DNA of 64,000 nucleotides from Mantis religiosa (Eukaryota; Arthropoda; Insecta; Mantodea; Mantidae), in the NCBI GenBank assembly GCA_030765055.1, contig CM060958.1, positions 219,501-283,500 on the forward strand. Reading direction: 5' to 3'. The translations under genes were made by a program, and so were the position numbers. Every line of letters starts with the position of its first letter. Position 1 is the first letter of the stretch. Below are positions 1 through 11,035 of the stretch, piece by piece. The notes under the pieces are model-generated. The model did not search any database. It was not told the DNA's origin and saw only the letters and a list, made by a program, of their open reading frames with translations.

Positions 1-558
1 CATGATGTTCCTGAGCTGCGTCTGGCAGGAGCTGCCGTACAATGGAAATCGGAAGCCCAATATCTAGGAGTAGCATTAGACATGCGCCTTACTTGGTAAG
101 CCCATATCACATCGCTGGCAAATAAAGTCTCGAGAAGAATGTCCATGCTATATCCCCTCTACAACAGGAAGTCTCCACTAGCACTAAGAAACAAGCTACT
201 CATATACAAACAGGTACTAAGACCCGCCTTGACATATGCCTGCCAAATATGGGGAGTTGCAGCTAAAACTCACCTCAACAAACTTCAAGTACTCCAGAAC
301 AGATACCTTCGCACAATAGGTGCTGATTGGTACATACCAAACGCTAACATACACGCTGACCTATCCTTTCCTACATTGACTGAATACATCCTTGACCTTT
401 CACGCAAATTCTATGCCACCCTTCCAGACAGTTTCAATCATTTAATCCGTGGCCTCGGGGAATATGATATTGACCCAGGAAACACCTACCCTCACCCCAG
501 AGCTGTTCTAGACACCTATCATCCCATCACAGAAACTCCAAATTTCCAATTATTATAA
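1..558 (+). pseudogene. Jockey-type LINE, C-terminal ORF2 remnant (edge-truncated)
   Basis: This is the end of a reverse-transcriptase polyprotein from a Jockey-type non-LTR retrotransposon. The reading frame is open from base 1 apart from one TAA at 97-99, in a stretch that normally reads TW-K/R-PHI. After the stop, the frame runs on from ATG 139 to the TAA after position 555. Diagnostic family motifs are YLGVALDMRLTW before the stop, then NRKSPLALRNKLLIYKQVLR, LTYACQIWG and LQVLQNRYLRTI, which form the region after the RT thumb. No RNase H domain follows, as usual for Jockey. The upstream RT core lies outside the window. The frame still reads through about 150 residues with one nonsense change, so the copy is not very old. 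A host gene is unlikely. Confidence 0.85.
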
Positions 559-740
559 ATTATTCTTTCACATTCACTCTACCCGACTTTACATTATCCT
601 TCTAGAAACAAAACTCACCGTCTAACCACCATCTTTCTATTACATTGTCTAATGCCAGTAAGGGACAATGTCCCGGAATGGCTAAATGTCAAAGGCCCCT
701 GCTCTTCAGAGTAGGGTGCACCTTCAACGACACCACTACT

Positions 741-1145
741 GCTGTGCTGTGTGAGAACTCCTAGTGGTTAACCGGGAAAAACACGTCAGTTGAATTCAAT
801 GCCATGTTGGCCATAGTAGCTCAATTTTTGTTTTTACGTCCTCCAACATTTAGTCATATCGGACGATGAATGAAATGGGTGAAATGATGCTCAATGCCTC
901 CGGGGTCCACGGAGCTTAGTTACCTGACATTCGTGTTTCAAGATAAGGGAAAATCTCGTAAAAACCTTATCCAGGTAACTCACCCTGACCGAGATTCAAA
1001 CTCGGGACATCCTGAACGTGAGGCAAACACGCTACCATCTACGCTACCGAGGCGGGCTCTCAATGGTTAGAGCGGCTGGACAGACCAGAAGATCCTTGGT
1101 TCAAATCCCGGCTATGGCATTGAATTCACTCTGGCTCTCCCCTTT
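741..1145 (+). repeat. SINE-C copy, split by a SINE-A insertion
   Basis: A tRNA-related short element. Its leader (GAGAACTCC, then GGTTAACCGGGAAA) and the first tRNA-like bases (CCATAGTAGCTCAAT) lie at 741-825. The remainder (ATGGTTAGAGCGGCTGG, then the B-box-like GGTTCAAATCCCGG and ATTGAATT tail) lies at 1059-1145. The intact order is visible in the copy at 62.9-63.06 kb. The flank after the tail, up to about 1260, also matches 63.06-63.18 kb, so the repeat may extend beyond 1145. Confidence 0.7.
826..1058 (-). repeat. SINE-A copy inserted into SINE-C
   Basis: Antisense copy of a tRNA-derived short element. Read on the minus strand it starts in a head with a B-box-like segment (GAGTTTGAATCTCGG) and ends in a tail reading GGAGGACGTAAAAA. 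It sits inside the D-arm equivalent of a SINE-C and is flanked by the 6-bp repeat CTCAAT (820-825 and 1059-1064). Other copies of the family lie near 4.8, 6.7, 16.0, 29.9 and 47.5 kb. Confidence 0.75.
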
Positions 1146-1255
1146 CATTTAAAAATTATTTTTTTAAATATGTACTTGTCAAATTACAACCAAATTTTGT
1201 TTTTAGCTATTTATGGTATTGACCTGGAGAAATAATTCTGGTGTATACTTTCAGG

Positions 1256-1260
<5 letters not shown>

Positions 1261-1300
<40 letters not shown>
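1261..1300. repeat. (TA)20 microsatellite
   Basis: Twenty uninterrupted TA dinucleotides directly after a SINE-C flank. The related copy at 63.18 kb has TAATCTGG here instead, so the expansion is specific to this copy. Confidence 0.97.
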
Positions 1301-1301
<1 letters not shown>

Positions 1302-1303
<2 letters not shown>

Positions 1304-1730
1304 GCTCGTCACACAGTGGCTTTTGTTCGCAGTCTGCAAATGACTTTGGAGTTACAAAGCTCTCTGAAAAGGACCCAGATTGTTAATTGCCTATGAAGTA
1401 GGAGAAAAAGATTGGTAAAAAATTTCCTGCTAATGTTCAAATCCAATCAAAACACTGGCAATCATGAATGCCATTAATTTTATAAAATGGCTGTAAAACA
1501 AGTTATTACTAATTTTTATTATAGATTGCAGAAAAATTAAAAACCAGCAATTAAAGCATCGAAGATGTATTTAGTGGACTAGATTCTGAATGAATATGCC
1601 CATGATGTACTGTGACTTCCACAATACCACACCAATTTGAAACCAATAGTCGATATGGGGAGAAAAAAGAAGCTGGACAAAATTTGGCATGAAGTGTAAG
1701 ACACTTTCTGAATGATATGGAAAGGTAGAA
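1302..1730. other. AT-rich spacer, nothing recognised
   Basis: AT-rich sequence with short scattered reading frames. I see no transposase, RT or tRNA-like motif on either strand. Confidence 0.5.
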
Positions 1731-2136
1731 TCAGACTGAAAAATTCAATGCCATAGCCGCGATTTGAACCACGGATCTGCCGCTTTCCGTGCCGTTTTTC
1801 AGTCTAGCTCTAGTCATCCATAGCTTAGCCTACACACGACTAGTGTGGAAGAAATGATTATTTCCTTCAATTTACCTCAAATAAAAACAGTGGTTTAACT
1901 ATAAAGCCTGGGCTTAAGTACTTCCAGCATAGTAAGTCGCCACAAAAGGTGCGTGTCTCATAGCACATGAGAACCCCTAGTGGTTTACCGGTAAATATAC
2001 GAGTCAGTTGGTGAATTAAATGTCAATTTGGCATGTTGGCCATTGTAGCTCAGTGGCTTAGAGCAACCGCACGGAGAGCGGGAGAACCGTGACTCAAATC
2101 CCGGCTATGACATTGAATTTTACAGTTTGGCTCTAC
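1731..2136. repeat. SINE-C pair in inverted orientation (imperfect head-to-head)
   Basis: The left part (1731-1815) is an antisense tRNA-like unit: TTCAATGCC, then GATTTGAACCACGG. It is followed directly by the sense-orientation tail TTTTTCAGTCTAGCTCT, making a collapsed palindrome. After a spacer shared with other copies (TAAAGCCTGGGCTTAAGTACTT, then GGTTTACCGG), a sense tRNA-like unit follows at 2036-2136. That unit has an A-box-like TAGCTCAGTGGCTTAG and a B-box-like ACTCAAATCC. The structure compares with the stronger palindrome at 30.77-30.93 kb. Confidence 0.7.
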
Positions 2137-2261
2137 TCACTCAAACTTGAGACTGCACACGGCTAATGTGAAAAATTATTTCCAAAAGAAAATCTATTAA
2201 GTGGAGTATCATAATGCATATATATCATAGTTGAAAAAAAAAAAAACAGGGAAACATTTCA

Positions 2262-2562
2262 CATTGAGCTACTATGGCAAACGTGCCGATATGACATTAA
2301 ATTCTCCAACTGACTCGTATGTTTCCCGGTAAACCATTTAGGAGTTCTCTTACACATGAGACAACTACCTTATGGACGACTTACTATGCTGTAAGTACTT
2401 TAAGACCCGGGCGTTATAGTTCGGACCACTATTAGGTCAATTAATGGAAATTGTTCTTTCACACTAGCCGTGTGTACGCTAAAGTATGGAAAGAGTCAGA
2501 CTGCAAAATTCAATGCCATAGTCGGGATTTGAACCACGGGTCTTCTCAGTTCTCACGGCCAA
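2262..2562 (-). repeat. SINE-C copy, antisense
   Basis: An antisense copy of the SINE-C spacer (on the plus strand TTTCCCGGTAAACC, then GACCCGGGCGTTATAG, then CCACTATTAGGTCAATTAATG) ending in an antisense tRNA-like part (TTCAATGCCATAGTCGGG, then TTTGAACCACGGG). It matches the reverse complement of 62.74-63.0 kb module by module. Confidence 0.7.
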
Positions 2563-4552
2563 TGTAAAAACAATTTCCATTTCACCTGTTGTGTTGTATA
2601 GTGTCCTGCCTGATATCCCGAAGGAGCAGAATTCGAAGCTCGATAGGACGGATTTATCCGGAAATCTTGAGGTGAATGGCATTTAAGGCTGCATTCACTT
2701 GTTTTATTAATACACTCTCGAATGTAGCCTTCCAAATTAACTTTGAAAGTCGGGAAACGTTAGTTTCGAAAAAGGAAAGCAGGTATTTCTTTTAGCTATC
2801 AAACCCTCATTACATTTTTTAGGTGAAATAGTTAAAACCTAATTATATTAGCCTATAATAAATGCAGCAGTGTATATAGGGACTGGAGTGTTTAACGGTC
2901 CTCGCACCTAGATAAACTACAACTATTTCCTACTGGGAGGACTATGAAGTGATTACAAAAATACCCAGCAATAAAAAGTACCACTGCTTGAGTTATAATG
3001 GAACCGGGTAACATTACGCAGACGGGAACCAATGTCGCCAGGACATGGACTAAGATATATACAAAGACTTACTAAACAAATAATGAGCATTTGGTTAGAA
3101 CACATAATTTAAGTCAATTTAATTTAACTTATTAAAGAATTCTGAGATATTAGCTGCGTTTTGTTTTAATTTTTCGAAAGGCTTAACATTCTAAAATGCT
3201 AAGCTACATTATTGCGTTTCTCGTGATCTCTTTATGACATGACAACGTACAGTTTACCTAGTTTATAAACATTTAACTATCACTTATGTCGTTTATTTAA
3301 AACAAAATTAAAATGAAACATTCTGTAACTGTTTATCTTCAACTTGTAACAGAAAGGAAACTAAACATTTGTGGCAATGTTGGTTGAGAAAGCATAGTAA
3401 ATATTACATTAAGCTTTGGTCATAAAGATGTATATAAACTTATTTTAATTATATTTACAGCGCGCTAAGTTTTGTGATCAAGAGGATAGACCTCCGAGCA
3501 ATGTAGCCCGTACTGCTCACAGTAACACCTAATTGTTCTGATAGAATTAACCCAATGAACCATTTTGGAAATAATCAAAACTTTCAGTGAACTAATATGC
3601 ACACGTTGTTTAATTATTGAAGGGCATGTTTTGTTTTTCAAAATAGTGATTTTGAATTAAAGAGAATGTCGTTATATATCAAATTATAATTAAATATTTA
3701 ACTGTATCCTGCCCATAGAAAACTTATTGAATTATAACATGAGGATGGAGAGATTTTGTCGAGTTGTTCTATTCTTTATCTTTCCATTATTTTTATAGCG
3801 GCAACCAACTTGAGTCTGATTCAACAAATTCATACTTTCATATAGTTACAGCATTCCTCTTCATTTGTTATTTGGTAAACGCCTTCAGCCGCAATATCTC
3901 GGTACTCGAGTTAGTTTTACTAGTAACTTAATATCATTACCAAGTAACAGTAAAATACAGAAATAATTCAACTTAACGTTATTTACTTCCTCCGTAAATT
4001 AAATCTACTGACAAAGATACGGTTTATTTAACATACGGCGTAATAGATAAATTAAAAATCCTTTAATTACTCCACAAACACTTTATTGCTACTTTATTAT
4101 GTTTGAGCCACGTTGGTTCTGTCTAATTAAATTCTGCTTAATAAATAACAGCTTTGAAGTAATTACCTAGCTGGGTATAATGGTTAAGGAAGAAAACATT
4201 TCTCGACATTATGTAACTGCGTTTGCTCTGCAAGTCTACTTAAATGACAATTGAAATAACTGATTAAAACACGCTCAATAAACTGCTTAAGAACTATAAA
4301 CAAACGCCAAAACTAATTACAAAATTTACTGTTAATACACGATCGTAAAATTCTCTTACAGTAGAGGAAGTATTGTATTACATCCAAAAACGATTTACGA
4401 GATTTAGTTACGAATACATGTCTTGAGGTACAATGAGTACAAACATTCAAGTCAGTAAACACAAGCCAAACACAAAATTCGACTGAACAGGACATTAGGT
4501 ATATACCTTCAGCATTTTGAAACTACACAATATGAACATTTTCAAGTCCACT
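2563..4552. other. AT-rich region, nothing recognised
   Basis: About 2 kb of AT-rich DNA. Short open frames occur (for example 4313-4495 on the minus strand), but their codons show no family motif, no repetition elsewhere in the window and no conserved partner. I see no RNA gene or repeat unit that I can name. Confidence 0.5.
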
Positions 4553-4680
4553 CCTGTGGAGTAGGGGTAGGGTATGCTTCACATTCTGAGAGATCGTCAG
4601 TTCGAATCTAGGTTAGGATGAACTTTTCTGTACTTTTTTTTTCTTATTTCAAATGATGAATGTCGAGTAACCCTAAGCTC
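4553..4680 (+). repeat. tRNA-derived SINE-like fragment (SINE-E)
   Basis: A tRNA-like head: GTGGAGTAGGGGTAGGGTAT as A-box region and CAGTTCGAATCTAGG as B-box region, followed by a non-tRNA tail with a T-run. It is not a functional tRNA: I cannot build a proper acceptor stem and there is no clean anticodon arm. Single copy in the window, so it could be an isolated tRNA pseudogene. Confidence 0.5.
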
Positions 4681-4795
4681 TTACTTTATCATTTCATTTA
4701 TATGTCTACTGGTATATAACCCAACTGACTAGAGAAGTTGAACTGTAAAAGAAAAAATCCAAGAAAATTCCTTCTGGCCTTCAATTTTTGTTGCA

Positions 4796-5003
4796 ATTTA
4801 CGTCCTCCCGCGATAAGTCATATTGAACGATGAATTAAATGGGCGAAATAATCAAATTAGTCCGGGGTTCATGGAGCTTAGAGTTACGCGATATTCTCTA
4901 CTAGAGAAAGCGGAAACCCCGGCGAAAGCTTATCCAGGTAACTCGCCCTAACCGAGATTCTAACTTTTGAACCTGAGTGAGAAGCTGCTACCGAGACGGG
5001 CGA
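4796..5003 (-). repeat. SINE-A copy, antisense
   Basis: Recognised from the tail (TTTACGTCCTCCCGCG on the plus strand), the body (TGAATTAAATGGGCGAAAT) and the head (AACTCGCCCTAACCGAGATT). The head region is more diverged than in the 826-1058 copy. The segment just after it (about 5040-5310) recurs near 43.44-43.70 kb. Confidence 0.7.
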
Positions 5004-5309
5004 CTTTCACATTATAAACTTTGTAAAACTGATTTATTACAAAATGGCTCAAACAATTTCAACTAAAACATTTTAATACTGTGCTGGAAGTTGAATACCT
5101 ATCTTCAATTTTCTGTGAATACCCTCAAAAGTCCTCTCCATTGTGTTTAAGTGTTATATACTGGTAAACTCTAAGATAGACAAATTTTACTACAAAGAAA
5201 AAGGTTTAAGCCTTGCTAAAGAAAAAAATAATAAAGGATATCCGAGATATTCGCTGTTGTAGGTTTGTACGTTAAGTTACGTATACTTTATCAACTGGTA
5301 AGGCGTTAT

Positions 5310-5480
5310 TCTGTTTTCTTCTGTCTGCGTGGCTTAGTGGCGCAGGTTCGAACTCGCGACAGACCGATGGTTTTCAATGTACTTAAAACCCACCGACCCA
5401 TACTACTGGCACGTAAACACTCGTGGGACAAATTTACGGCATTCCGGCAGCTCCGATATGACAGTTGACAGTCATTAATA
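5310..5480 (+). repeat. SINE-F tail copy
   Basis: A tRNA-like piece (GCAGGTTCGAACTCGCGAC) followed by a body with GTACTTAAAACCCACCGACC, TGGCACGTAAACACTC and GGACAAATTTACGGCATTCC. The same block recurs at about 43.70-43.87 kb within a longer duplicated stretch. The order (B-box-like head, then a CACGTAAA-containing body) is typical of insect tRNA SINEs, from memory of the class. Confidence 0.6.
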
Positions 5481-5950
5481 AAGAGAAACTTTTATTGTAG
5501 CCATGCATCACATAGAAACACGGCTTTTATACATCTATCACTTATGTAGAGGGAAAGACCCAGTAATTGGCTAGCTGTCCTATTTCAGGATTTTCATGAA
5601 GATACGTTTAAATATTAAAATACAATTTTAAACATTGATTAAAACAAACATTTTATAATGTAGGATATATGACAAACTAACAGTGTACAAAATTGTTACA
5701 ATATTTGGTAATAGTTGGATTAACAATTTTAGAAATTACGTAATATAATGCAGTCTATAGAGGAATATGTAGAATGTAGAAAGTCATGAATAATTTGTAA
5801 ACACTGTCTGTATGTAGCTAGTTTTGTGATTTTATGAAACCTGAAACAAGGTTTTAGAAATAGAATTTTCGTGTCGAAGTACATTCTCTACATATAACAG
5901 GTAAGAGGTTAAGAAAGTGGTAAATTGTTACATTGCCCTATCGCCAGCAC

Positions 5951-6083
5951 AAGAAATATAGAAAAGGAACGGAAGATAGGAGACAAAGGGACAAAGAGGG
6001 AGAAACAGACAGAACGAGAAAAAAAGAGGAAAAGAAAGGACGAAAAGAAAGGAAGGAAAGAGGGGAAAGAAAAACAAAGAAAT
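5951..6083 (+). repeat. Purine-rich (GA/AAG) tract
   Basis: About 130 bases that are nearly all A or G on the plus strand, with irregular GAAAG and GGAAAG units. Open frames cross it on both strands, but they are low-complexity by-products of the base bias, not genes. Confidence 0.85.
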
Positions 6084-6712
6084 ATTTGCTGAGGCAAATT
6101 TATATGAAGAATGTACGTAGGTATTTTTATCAGCGAGACATGCCCTACTTTATAATTAACAAATTGAATCAATAATATATTATCTTTTGTCGAGGTAAGC
6201 GTACATTATAACCAGCTGCTGTTTGACTTGTCATGCATTTCTTCGGAAATAATATCCTTAAGTAGTGAACTGAATCTCCTAGGATACATAAAATACAAAA
6301 GTCAGTTTAAATAACGCGTATAAGTGTTCATTTTAAGGTAAAATAGCAACACACTAGAAATTTAAACTAAAAAAGGCAAATTTTATTGTGCTATTACTCT
6401 AGAGTCGATGTTAGAAGAGCTTTAACGAATATGAAACCTTTACTTTGTGAGGTCGTTTTAACGTAACTATCGCCATGCTATAGCTACAATTATTCATAAA
6501 GCATATTAACCTTAGGTAATTACACATGCGTACATGGACTTAAGATAAATTTCATAAATCAAGGATTCAATTTTTAAAAGCTGACATAGTATAAAGCAAC
6601 AGGGACATTTAACTTCATGATTACAAATGCAGATTTAGGGCAAAAAAAATTTCTTACCCCAAACTAAATATTACTAATGTGTGTGCGTAAGTATTCGTGC
6701 GTGCGTGTATAA

Positions 6713-6893
6713 TTTATGTCCTCCAAAGTTAAATCACATAGAAGGCTGAATGGAATGGGTAAAAAGAGGTTCAAATGGGCTCAAGGTCTATAGAGCTTAG
6801 AGTTACTTGGCATTCGTCTTTCAGGATAAGGGAAAACCTTATCCAGGTAACTCAACTTGAGAGATTCGAACTCTTTTGAACGTGAGTAAATAT
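6713..6893 (-). repeat. SINE-A copy, antisense
   Basis: Tail TTATGTCCTCCAAAGTTAAA on the plus strand, then GGAATGGGTAAAAAGAGGTT, GATAAGGGAAAACC and ATCCAGGTAACTCAACTTGA. It is shortened at the tRNA-like head end. Confidence 0.65.
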
Positions 6894-6904
6894 TACTTTG
6901 AACA

Positions 6905-8190
6905 TCTTTCACAAAAATAAAGTTTAAGATCTTATCCACCTTTTGTATCACGTGAATTCATTAAAAGTGAAATGAATCACATGCACTTTTTTAGAATAAA
7001 AATTTTGCCGCCTTATCGGATCTGTTCTACGTAACTTTATATGTAGGATAGCGAAACACACAACTCGGTTCTGTATGAAAGTTATGTGACGTCAAAAGGG
7101 GCGAGACGAACATCAGACTCAATTTGTGGCATCAGTGAGGGGAACGGCATTTTTAAAACCAAATAAAATTTGAATACATTAAAAGTGTCATAAAACCTAC
7201 TACAAATTGTGACTTATTACGTTAATACTTTACGGCTATTTTGGACATATTTAAAGCAAAATGTGTTGGACTGAAAGTTTAACTTTGCAGAAAAAAGGTC
7301 TTTTGACGCAGTAAAATTTAACTAACCTTTGTTTTACCAAACTGAAGAAGTTTAAGCATTTAAATTATTATACTGTCCGCTATCTAACATTATATTTGGA
7401 CAAGTCTACAAGTCTCTATGAGCAACTTCAAGATCGCTAACGGCCAAGTCTAATGACAATGAGACCGTTTCGTCGTCAAACGCAATTTAACTCTGTTAGA
7501 CCTTCATTTGGACTTGGCTTACTAAATTAAGCAGTACCTGAGTTTAACTGGTAATTTTGGAGACGAAACTATTTAAATCACAATTGAAAGCTTTCCAAAA
7601 TGTAATTGTAGAATATCCAAGTTAGTGAGAACTTTATAACTTTTGAACATTTGAACGTCGAAGTTTCAAAATGCCCGAACGTCAAATAGTTTTCAGTATA
7701 AAAAAGCAGTTCAAATAAATGAAAGATGAATGAACGTACTTTTGCTATTGAGCTATAAAATATAGCAATTATATCGTTATTTTAACTTTTACGTATCTTT
7801 AATATAACGCAGTAAACCAGTATATTTGCTGTAAATGAATGCATTTAATATAACACAATCACTTCGATGACCCATTACTAATACAAAAAGAGGTACGTTA
7901 CTACTCACCTCGCTCTGATGTTTATTCCCCGAGTGCACTAAGAAACTGACAACTCAACTAATGCACCACGAGACTTAACTAGCTGTTGGAACTGCCTGAC
8001 GTACATGACCTCGCTCTGATGTTTGCTCCCCGAGTGAACTAAGCAACTGACAACTCAACTAATGCACCACGAGACTTGTCGGAACTGTGACGTTCATGCA
8101 TGTAGCTCATTGGTTGATGGTCACTTTGGTTGTCGAAATGGGCAAATACATTTGCAGTCGTATATGTAGGCAATATTTACTTTCCTCTGC
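6905..8190. repeat. B-repeat copy 1 (long diverged repeat)
   Basis: A long non-coding repeat that aligns with 43.87-45.06 kb. Shared landmarks are TCTGTTCTACGTAACT, TGACGTCAAA[A/C]GGGGCGAGACG, ATTTGGACTTGGCTTA and TGAATGAACGTACTTTTGC. More distant relatives occur at 24.4-25.9, 27.07-27.35 and 37.8-39.2 kb. There is no coding capacity. It may be the non-coding end of a large transposon or an old satellite-like unit; I cannot tell which. Confidence 0.65.
7908..8105. repeat. 101-bp tandem duplication inside B-repeat copy 1
   Basis: Two successive units beginning CCTCGCTCTGATGTTT, each containing ACTGACAACTCAACTAATGC and CACCACGAGACTT. The period is 101 bp (7908 and 8009). The 44.9-kb copy of the B-repeat has a single unit, so this doubling arose in copy 1. 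Confidence 0.9.
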
Positions 8191-8682
8191 CATTCCTTGT
8201 TTTCTGGTACAGAAACACGATCTGAGAACCATTCCCGTGTATAGGAAACGGTGAAATAAATAATAAACAAAGTTAAAGGTGATTTCTCTTCCTCAATAAT
8301 GACAAGTTATTCAAAGTAACAATGTATAATGGACTTCTGTAAACAAGTCACGTAGTAACATTCATAAGACGTTCTCTACCTACTGTCGTTTATTATATAG
8401 CTATTACGTCAGTGATATTAATCTTACATTATAATGGGAGTATATACAAAATATACTAGGGATCGGAATTTTAAGTCAAACCACAGTTTAGCTTTTTTGT
8501 CTGCATAAAATGAATGTTTTCATGTTTTCTTCGTAGTTTAGTGATTTATATGTATTGACATTGGCTTCTCTACAATACAAAGTTCTTAAAACATAACACT
8601 GAGTACTTGTTACTGCACATTCTAAAGTTAAAAGTACGCAACATTTAAAAAGGTATCAAATAATTTTCCTATTTTATAATAT

Positions 8683-8866
8683 GTGTAGTGTTTAACGCCC
8701 GCTTTTACTAGATACGGCACCGCAGGCGGTGACACTGATACATGAAATGAAGATGGAGCACCGGTGGAATGAGATGGCGGGGGAACCCGGAGAAAACCTG
8801 ACCCAGCGCCGTGTTGTCCATCACAAATCTCCCTTTATGGTCGACTGGGATCGAACCCGTTCCTAT
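8683..8866 (-). repeat. SINE-G copy, antisense
   Basis: Read on the minus strand: a B-box-like GGGTTCGATCCCAGTCGACC, then a body with TTTTCTCCGGGTTCCCCC and CACCGGTGCTCCATC, ending in GCGGGCGTTAAACAC. The head-then-body layout, high GC against the AT-rich surroundings and the GTTAAACA-type end are typical of arthropod tRNA SINEs. Only one copy is seen here. Confidence 0.6.
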
Positions 8867-8899
8867 TTTATAGGTTTGGGATATTCCTTTATGACATCC

Positions 8900-11035
8900 T
8901 TTGAATGAAAGTTGTCAAATGCTAGACTTTGGCAATGAAGCCATTAGCTCTTGCTTTCCAATATTTCTGTGTAGTGGGTCTGGCAGGTAGGACTTCACAG
9001 GTTAGAAGATGTTCTTCAGTCAATTCCTCTTCTTTGTTGTCAAATGCTAGCCTTTGGCAATGAAGCCATTAGCTCTCTTGCTCTCCAATATTTCTGTCTA
9101 GTGGGTCTGGCAGGTAGGGCTTCACAGGTTAATAGATGTTCTTCAGTGATTTCCTCTTTGTTTAACAGAGGACCAGTTGGACTTGCATAAATTCCTATTC
9201 TGTGTAAGTTTGGCGAAATAATCATGTTCCATAAGTAATCTAAAAGTTGCTACTGCAGCTTTAAGTGGGATTTCTGGAATAATTTCTGTATTTTTTTATT
9301 AAAATGCTCCATTTTTTATCTTCAGCTATGTTAGATATTGATTGATTGTTTTTATATGTATTTTTCATTAATCTTTATGGACGTAAAAGATAAGTTTTTA
9401 ATTTAGTTCTGAATTACACGTGCACCTTTTTTTGGAAAGAAAATCAGCTGATTCATTTCTAGCAATTCCACAATGTGCAGGTATCCACTGTAATATAATT
9501 TTTTTCTGTAGTTTTTGGAGTTGTTGGATCATTTTGTGACCTCCTTTAATTTGGATTGACCTCATTTTATATGAACTTATTGCACATAATGCTGTTTTAG
9601 AATCAAAGTATGACAGCAATTTTGAACTGATCTATTCTGTACAGAAGGTGTAGGAGAGAAATATGAATAGCCGTTACTTCTGCATCAAAATTTGTTGTGT
9701 GGTATCCTGCTGGTTGATAGAATGAGAAACGTGCGCACTTAATTCCTGCTCCTGAGTTGTCTAAGTTAGATCCATCTGTGTAGATATGTAACTATTCTTC
9801 AGGTGGGTATGTATTGTTCAGTTTCTAATGCTAGCACATTCAGTACAGGTTTCGAAGTCTCAGACTTTGTAACTATTTGTTCTAAATCTAATTGAATATT
9901 AATTGGTTCAAAAGTCATTGGTTTTGGTTTGATTAAAATGTTGACTAATGGCACTGGGGATTAGTTGATTTGCATCATTATCCCCCTAGCTTCCAAATAT
10001 AAAGCTTGTAGGTTCCCACTTTTGAGACCATTACATTTGTCCAAATGGTGTTTGTTCATGATGACATCCTCTTTACAGATAGTACATTTGGGTGTAGGTA
10101 TGCAGTGTATTTTATAAAGGTGTTCAGCAAGATTAAAATGTTTTCTTTAGAATTAGCAAGATTTAGATCTGTTTTTAATTCCGTAACTTTGTGTAGGAAA
10201 CTTGTTTGTGTTTTCATCTTGATTGGTTGTAGTTATCTTTTCTCCCATTTTGTTTTTAACCGCAACATTTTTTCATGTTCTATTAGTGCCTGCTCCTCTA
10301 AAGTTACATGTATTGAATAGTTCCGAGTTAAAGCTTGCATTGCCGTGATTGGAGGTGATTTTGCTGCACCAGTTATTAGTCGCAGGGCCTGATTTTGGCA
10401 TACTTCTAGGTGATTTGTTAGAACTGTTTTGTGTAATTATTACCTCTATTATAAAGAAGTATTGGCTTGATGAATGTTTTGTATGTGGTGTTCAGTGACT
10501 CCCGATTTTTTGCCCCACTTGACTCCAGCTAATCTTTTCAAAATTGAAAATTTTTTGATTTGTTTACTACTGCTTCAATATGTCTCCAAGATAATTTTGA
10601 ATCAAAAATTGTTCCTATATATTTTGTTTCATATGCTTGTTTCAGGTTTGTTTTCTTGTTCTGTAGATTTAGTTTAGGGATTTTCTTTTTTAAGCTAAAT
10701 ATTTGGAATGTTTTCAGTATTTATTTTCATCAAATTGTCAGTTCACTTTTCCAATAGTAACATAGCCTTTTCCATTGAAGTTTTGGATTTCTCTATTTGT
10801 GGGGAAGATCTCCACATGATCATGTCGTGTGCAAAAAGTGCTGTCTTTATTTCTGTTTTTGATACAGCCGCGGGAAGATCATTGATGTAGATATTGAACA
10901 AGGTTGTACTCAGTACTGCACCTTGTGGTAGGCCCATTTTTATTTGTTGGAATCTGGATGTACTGTCATTGTATTTTGTAGCACAGAAAAGATGAGAAAT
11001 TGAGTGATCCAAATTAACTTCCAAAGTCAAAGATA
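8900..11035 (-). pseudogene. I-type LINE ORF2 remnant: RT, RNase H and C-terminal zinc region
   Basis: An antisense fragment of a non-LTR retrotransposon polyprotein broken by frameshifts. From N to C on the minus strand: RT with MGLPQGAVLSTTLFNIYIND and the catalytic box at about 10818-10835, which reads FAHD instead of FADD, so the first of the two adjacent catalytic Asp is lost (codon at 10827-10829); thumb region with YETKYIGTIFDSKLSW near 10.6 kb; RNase H with FDSKTALCAISSY and LQWIPAHCGIARNESADF at 9398-9610; then the C-terminal HLLTCEALPARP stretch near 9.1 kb. RNase H after RT places it with I/R1/LOA-like elements rather than classic Jockey. The 5' part (endonuclease, first RT motifs, ORF1) is missing. 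It is inactive. Confidence 0.85.
8911..9160 (-). repeat. 125-bp tandem duplication in the LINE C-terminal region
   Basis: Two direct copies start at 8911 and 9036 (TTGTCAAATGCTAG, CTTTGGCAATGAAGCCATTA, GGTCTGGCAGGTAGG). The duplicated DNA encodes the LLTCEALPARP end of ORF2, so the 3' end of this LINE was doubled after or during insertion. Confidence 0.9.

Noticed and set aside
2036..2110. Possible genuine tRNA gene (A and B boxes present)
   Set aside because: It belongs to SINE-C: the same unit with leader and tail recurs several times, the acceptor ends do not form a clean 7-bp stem and the anticodon arm is irregular.
5909..6175. Overlapping open frames on both strands (Phe/Ser-rich and Lys/Arg/Glu-rich)
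   Set aside because: Both arise from a purine-rich tract; no domain.
7908..8105. CRISPR-like direct repeats
   Set aside because: A simple 101-bp tandem doubling without spacers, in an animal genome.
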